Below, in pieces: positions 61,195 to 64,000 of a DNA stretch of 64,000 nt (its first letter is position 1; each line of letters begins with the position of its first letter). The stretch is from Mucilaginibacter gracilis (GTDB lineage: Bacteria; Bacteroidota; Bacteroidia; Sphingobacteriales; Sphingobacteriaceae). The stretch spans positions 2,046,001 through 2,110,000 of the forward strand of contig NZ_RBKU01000001.1 in NCBI RefSeq assembly GCF_003633615.1, read 5' to 3'. A program made the translations under genes and the position numbers. The notes below the pieces were generated by a model, which saw only the letters and a program-made list of their open reading frames with translations, was not told where the DNA came from and did no database searches.

Positions 61195-62334
61195 TTATAC
61201 TTTAATAATTATCTTCCGCTTATACATCCAGCTTAGTATCAGCATAAAAAATAGTACAAAGCAAATGGCCCAGGCCAATGAGGCGTTTATGGGCGAAAAG
61301 TAGGGTGCAAACACGTGCTGATAAACATATTGTAAAACAGCCTGCTTTTTATCGCCAACTTTAATAAGGGCAGATGTTTTTACGATGAATGCCGATAGAA
61401 AAAATACGGTGATGGCATTTACGCCATAAACTACAAATGGGCGGGTAAAGCCTTTATGGCCCTGTACATCAATTATCCAATAAAAAAAAGCCAGGCCAAG
61501 GGTAGCCAACCCACCGGCATACAGCACGTACGAGCTTGTCCAGAGGGCTTTATTAATGGGGAAAAATAAATCCCAAATTAAGCCTAAAATAACTGCGCCA
61601 AGGCCTGCGGTAAACATCCAGGCTACTTTGGTACTTTCGTCTTTATCCTTACGTTTTAGCCAGGTGCCTATAAGTATACCAAATAAAGTTGTAGCGCAGG
61701 CAGGCAGGGTGCCCAATAAACCTTCGGGGTCCCAGGTAACGGCTTCTTTCCAAAGGTGAGGGGTTCCTAATATAGTCCTGTCCAGCCATGCGCCTAAATT
61801 GGTTTCGGGTTGCAGGTTAGCATAGCCTGTGCCGGGCACGGGCACCAGCGTCATCAATAAAAAATACACTATTAAAAATGTCCAGAAGAGTATCAGTTGG
61901 GTTTTACGTTCAGTTTTAACAAATATTACTCCGCATATAGCGAATACCAATCCAATACGCGGCAAAACACCGGGTATGCGCATGGTGCCAAAATTAAAGT
62001 GCGGATATAGGGCCAAAAACCAGCCCAGGCCAATCAAAATTGCGCCGCGTTTAATCACAGTTAGTAATAGTTTACCGTGTTGAGCGGCGTCGGCAGCTTT
62101 GGTTTGCAGTGCAAAAACTATTGATACCCCAACAATGTATAGAAAAAACGGAAATATAAGGTCGGTAGGGGTACAGCCGTTCCAGGCTGCGTGTTCCAAG
62201 GGGGCATAAATATGGCCCCAGTCGCCCGGGTTGTTAACCAGTATCATAGCCGCCACGGTTAGGCCGCGAAATACATCCAGAGACAGTAAACGGTTATTGA
62301 GTTTTAAGTTTGGAGTTTGTGATAGCCCGGCCAT
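61195..62334 (-). CDS. NagX/HGSNAT-like membrane protein (DUF5009 type)
   Basis: A 379-residue integral membrane protein with about ten helices. The N-terminal segment LSLDVFRGLTVAAMILVNNPGDW and the following PLEHAAWNGCTPTDLIFPFFLY are the signature of the family that includes lysosomal heparan-alpha-glucosaminide acetyltransferase and bacterial NagX. These act on amino sugars; NagX genes neighbour GlcNAc use genes. Here it is divergent from anmK, which handles anhydro-MurNAc, so a role in wall sugar recycling is likely but inferred. Confidence 0.85.
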   Translation of the reverse strand: MAGLSQTPNLKLNNRLLSLDVFRGLTVAAMILVNNPGDWGHIYAPLEHAAWNGCTPTDLIFPFFLYIVGVSIVFALQTKAADAAQHGKLLLTVIKRGAILIGLGWFLALYPHFNFGTMRIPGVLPRIGLVFAICGVIFVKTERKTQLILFWTFLIVYFLLMTLVPVPGTGYANLQPETNLGAWLDRTILGTPHLWKEAVTWDPEGLLGTLPACATTLFGILIGTWLKRKDKDESTKVAWMFTAGLGAVILGLIWDLFFPINKALWTSSYVLYAGGLATLGLAFFYWIIDVQGHKGFTRPFVVYGVNAITVFFLSAFIVKTSALIKVGDKKQAVLQYVYQHVFAPYFSPINASLAWAICFVLFFMLILSWMYKRKIIIKV

Positions 62335-62436
62335 AATTTAATGTTGCGTTAAACAAATATATATTTTTTAAAATCAAACAGGTAGGTTAGGTGCGGCGGT
62401 TATTTTTTTGCCGGCTGGTAATACTTAAATCTGTAT

Positions 62437-62444
62437 TACATTTG
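62437..62444 (+). promoter_or_regulatory. Candidate -7 element of anmK
   Basis: TACATTTG fits TAnnTTTG and ends 5 bases before the ATG at 62450, so the mRNA would be leaderless or nearly so. The nearest TTTG upstream (62407-62410) is 26 bases away, longer than usual. Confidence 0.4.
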
Positions 62445-62449
62445 CAAAA

Positions 62450-63643
62450 ATGATTTCACTTAACACCAATTTGCAGCGCCTTTTTGCGGCGGCCCAAAAG
62501 CCGGTTAAGCTGGGCATTGGCTTAATGTCGGGCACGTCGTTAGATGGTTTAGACGTTGCCCTGTGTAAGTTTACCGGTAGCGGTTTAAATACACAATTTG
62601 AGTTGGTGCAGTTTAAAACGGTGCCTTATGGGGATGAATTTAAAAACGAGATTAAGCAGGTGTTTTCGCGCAAGCTGGTTGACCTGGAGAAACTGACCTT
62701 GCTTAATGCCTACATAGGCAGCTTTCATGCAGAATTAATATTAGAGTGCCTTGCCGGGTGGAAAGTTGCTGCCGCCGATGTTGATTATATTGCCAGCCAC
62801 GGGCAAACCATTTACCATGCCCCCCAAAGCCTGCATGGCATTGCCGGTTACCCAAACGCCACCCTGCAAATAGGCGACGGCGACCATATTGCCGTAAAAA
62901 CAGGTATATTAACCATAAGCGATTTTAGGCAGAAACACTTAGCCGCCGGTGGCGAGGGTGCACCGCTGGCCTTATATGGCGATGTGATTTTAGGGAGCCA
63001 AACTGGCCAAAACCGCATATTGTTAAACATTGGCGGTATTGCAAACCTTACCTACTTACCTGCCGATAGTGATGCAACAGCCGTAATGTGTACCGATATT
63101 GGCCCTGGCAATACTTTAATTGATGCCGCCTGCCAACTGTATTTTGAAAAGGCTTATGATGAGGATTCGGCAATAGCTTTATCAGGAAGTGTTAATGGCG
63201 CGCTTTTAACGGCATTATTAAACCATGATTTTTTTAACCAACCATTGCCTAAAACCACCGGCCCCGAATTGTTTAATTTAGCTTATTTGCAGCACGCACA
63301 GCAACAATCGGCCACTTTAAATATCGCTCATGCGGATATCATAACCACCCTGAGTGCCTTTACTGCTCAAACCATAGCTAACGCTATTGGCCTGTTTAAT
63401 ATCAATAGCGGGCTTAGGTTATTTGCAAGCGGCGGCGGCGCGCATAACCCATTTATAATGAGGTACCTGCAAAAGCTGTTGCCCCATGTTTATATTGGCA
63501 ACACCAATGAGCTGGGCATACAGCCCGACGCCAAAGAAGCCATACTTTTTGCCCTGCTGGGCAACGAGGCTTTATGCGGCCAACCTATAAAAATAGGCAA
63601 TAACCCACAGGTATTGATGGGGAAATTTAGTTTCCCGGTATAG
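62450..63643 (+). CDS. anmK: Anhydro-N-acetylmuramic acid kinase AnmK
   Basis: Opens the 1,6-anhydro ring of anhydro-MurNAc and phosphorylates it to MurNAc-6-phosphate, a cytosolic step in peptidoglycan recycling. The 397-residue protein has the phosphate-binding loop GLMSGTSLDGLDVAL near residue 24, DYIASHGQTIYH near residue 107, and NIGGIANLTYLP near residue 191. TDIGPGNTLIDA follows near 214 and LFASGGGAHNP near 324, so all the ATPase-fold motifs are there. The neighbouring NagX-like gene and a DeoR-type regulator fit a sugar-recycling locus. Confidence 0.95.
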   Translation: MISLNTNLQRLFAAAQKPVKLGIGLMSGTSLDGLDVALCKFTGSGLNTQFELVQFKTVPYGDEFKNEIKQVFSRKLVDLEKLTLLNAYIGSFHAELILECLAGWKVAAADVDYIASHGQTIYHAPQSLHGIAGYPNATLQIGDGDHIAVKTGILTISDFRQKHLAAGGEGAPLALYGDVILGSQTGQNRILLNIGGIANLTYLPADSDATAVMCTDIGPGNTLIDAACQLYFEKAYDEDSAIALSGSVNGALLTALLNHDFFNQPLPKTTGPELFNLAYLQHAQQQSATLNIAHADIITTLSAFTAQTIANAIGLFNINSGLRLFASGGGAHNPFIMRYLQKLLPHVYIGNTNELGIQPDAKEAILFALLGNEALCGQPIKIGNNPQVLMGKFSFPV

Positions 63644-64000
63644 TTAATACAATAAAATGTTTTCGCGGCGGTAGGCGTGCAGGGCGTTATCGTCGGGCTG
63701 TAAATCGGTTATCAGGCAGTGTATTTGGTGCAGTTGGCAAACGCGCATGCGCTGCACGGTATTTAGCTTTTCGGCAACGCACATAATAGCTACTTTGTTT
63801 GAGGCATTTATCATCGCTTTTTTTACCTGCACAATGTCCAGGTCAGAGTCTGTTACACCATCTCCTATTGATATGCCATTGGTTCCTAAAAAACAAATAT
63901 CAAACCTAATTTCGTGTAAATAGCTAACTACCTGTGTACCCACACAAACCTGCGAGTTTTTAGAAAACTGCCCGCCTATTAATATTACAGTAATTAAAGG
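63644..64000 (-). CDS. DeoR-family transcriptional regulator, C-terminal part
   Basis: Open to the right edge of the window, so only about 118 C-terminal residues are present; the GTG at 63943 is internal. The visible part is the DeoR sensor domain: TVILIGGQ, then RFDICFLGTNGISIGDGVTDSDLDIVQVKKAMI-type sequence, and ASNKVAIMCVAEKLNTVQRMRV. This fold binds sugar phosphates. The N-terminal helix-turn-helix lies outside. It converges on anmK with no spacer, and control of sugar recycling is possible. Confidence 0.85.
   Translation of the reverse strand, partial: PLITVILIGGQFSKNSQVCVGTQVVSYLHEIRFDICFLGTNGISIGDGVTDSDLDIVQVKKAMINASNKVAIMCVAEKLNTVQRMRVCQLHQIHCLITDLQPDDNALHAYRRENILLY

Overview
The window looks like chromosome of a gliding-type Bacteroidota, most probably the family Sphingobacteriaceae (Mucilaginibacter/Pedobacter-like). 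The reasons are the gliding and type IX secretion genes gldD, gldB and a SprE/PorW-like lipoprotein, a subtilase with a C-terminal type IX sorting domain, an F0F1 ATP synthase operon without the beta and epsilon genes, many SpII-type lipoproteins, weak ribosome binding sites, and repeated matches to the Bacteroidota promoter element TAnnTTTG. The genus is an inference from gene content; no rRNA or tRNA gene was seen.

Layout. 1-1.6 kb: end of a membrane glycosyltransferase and murB. 1.8-6.6 kb: carotenoid locus (sigma factor, crtI, crtB, a coupled exported protein, a fused lycopene cyclase, a cytochrome b5-like protein). 6.6-7.4 kb: non-coding poly-C/octamer repeat array. 7.4-13 kb: ComA-like phosphosulfolactate synthase, aroE, gldD, lipoproteins, an MBL hydrolase and a LolC/FtsX-type permease. 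13-18 kb: PBP1A and SprE/PorW. 18.3-24.2 kb: atpZ-atpI-atpB-atpE-atpF-atpH-atpA-atpG. 24-31 kb: a PAS sensor that ends after its histidine region, an intact IS481-type element, an SDR, an acid phosphatase, a GNAT and a pectate lyase. 31-40 kb: DUF4349 lipoprotein, patatin, gldB, nadE and the subtilase. 40.8-51.3 kb: lipid and beta-oxidation block (fadD, ggt, marR, fadJ, fadA, acyl-CoA dehydrogenase) with two small S23/IVP-type genes inserted. 51.5-64 kb: two FKBP lipoproteins, a B-lectin protein, photolyase, a sigma/anti-sigma/adhesin-like operon, nicotinamide riboside uptake and kinase, a second acyl-CoA dehydrogenase, a NagX-like protein, anmK and the end of a DeoR-type regulator.

The most unusual signal lies between genes. 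At least five intergenic sites carry arms of about 30-35 bases built from degenerate tandem 7-base units, with the right arm the inverse complement of the left. The 7-base word differs from site to site but the architecture is constant. Two of the sites enclose a 117-codon gene of the four-helix-bundle S23/IVP family. One occupied site (49091-49551) and one empty site (47817-47898), about 1.2 kb apart in the same operon, have matching arms and flanks and look like filled and empty forms of one element.

A second new inference is a regulon. The MarR-type gene at 44860 has two near-identical 17-base boxes in its own promoter, and a third copy lies in the promoter of the distant acyl-CoA dehydrogenase at 59919. 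This suggests that the regulator controls fatty-acid degradation.
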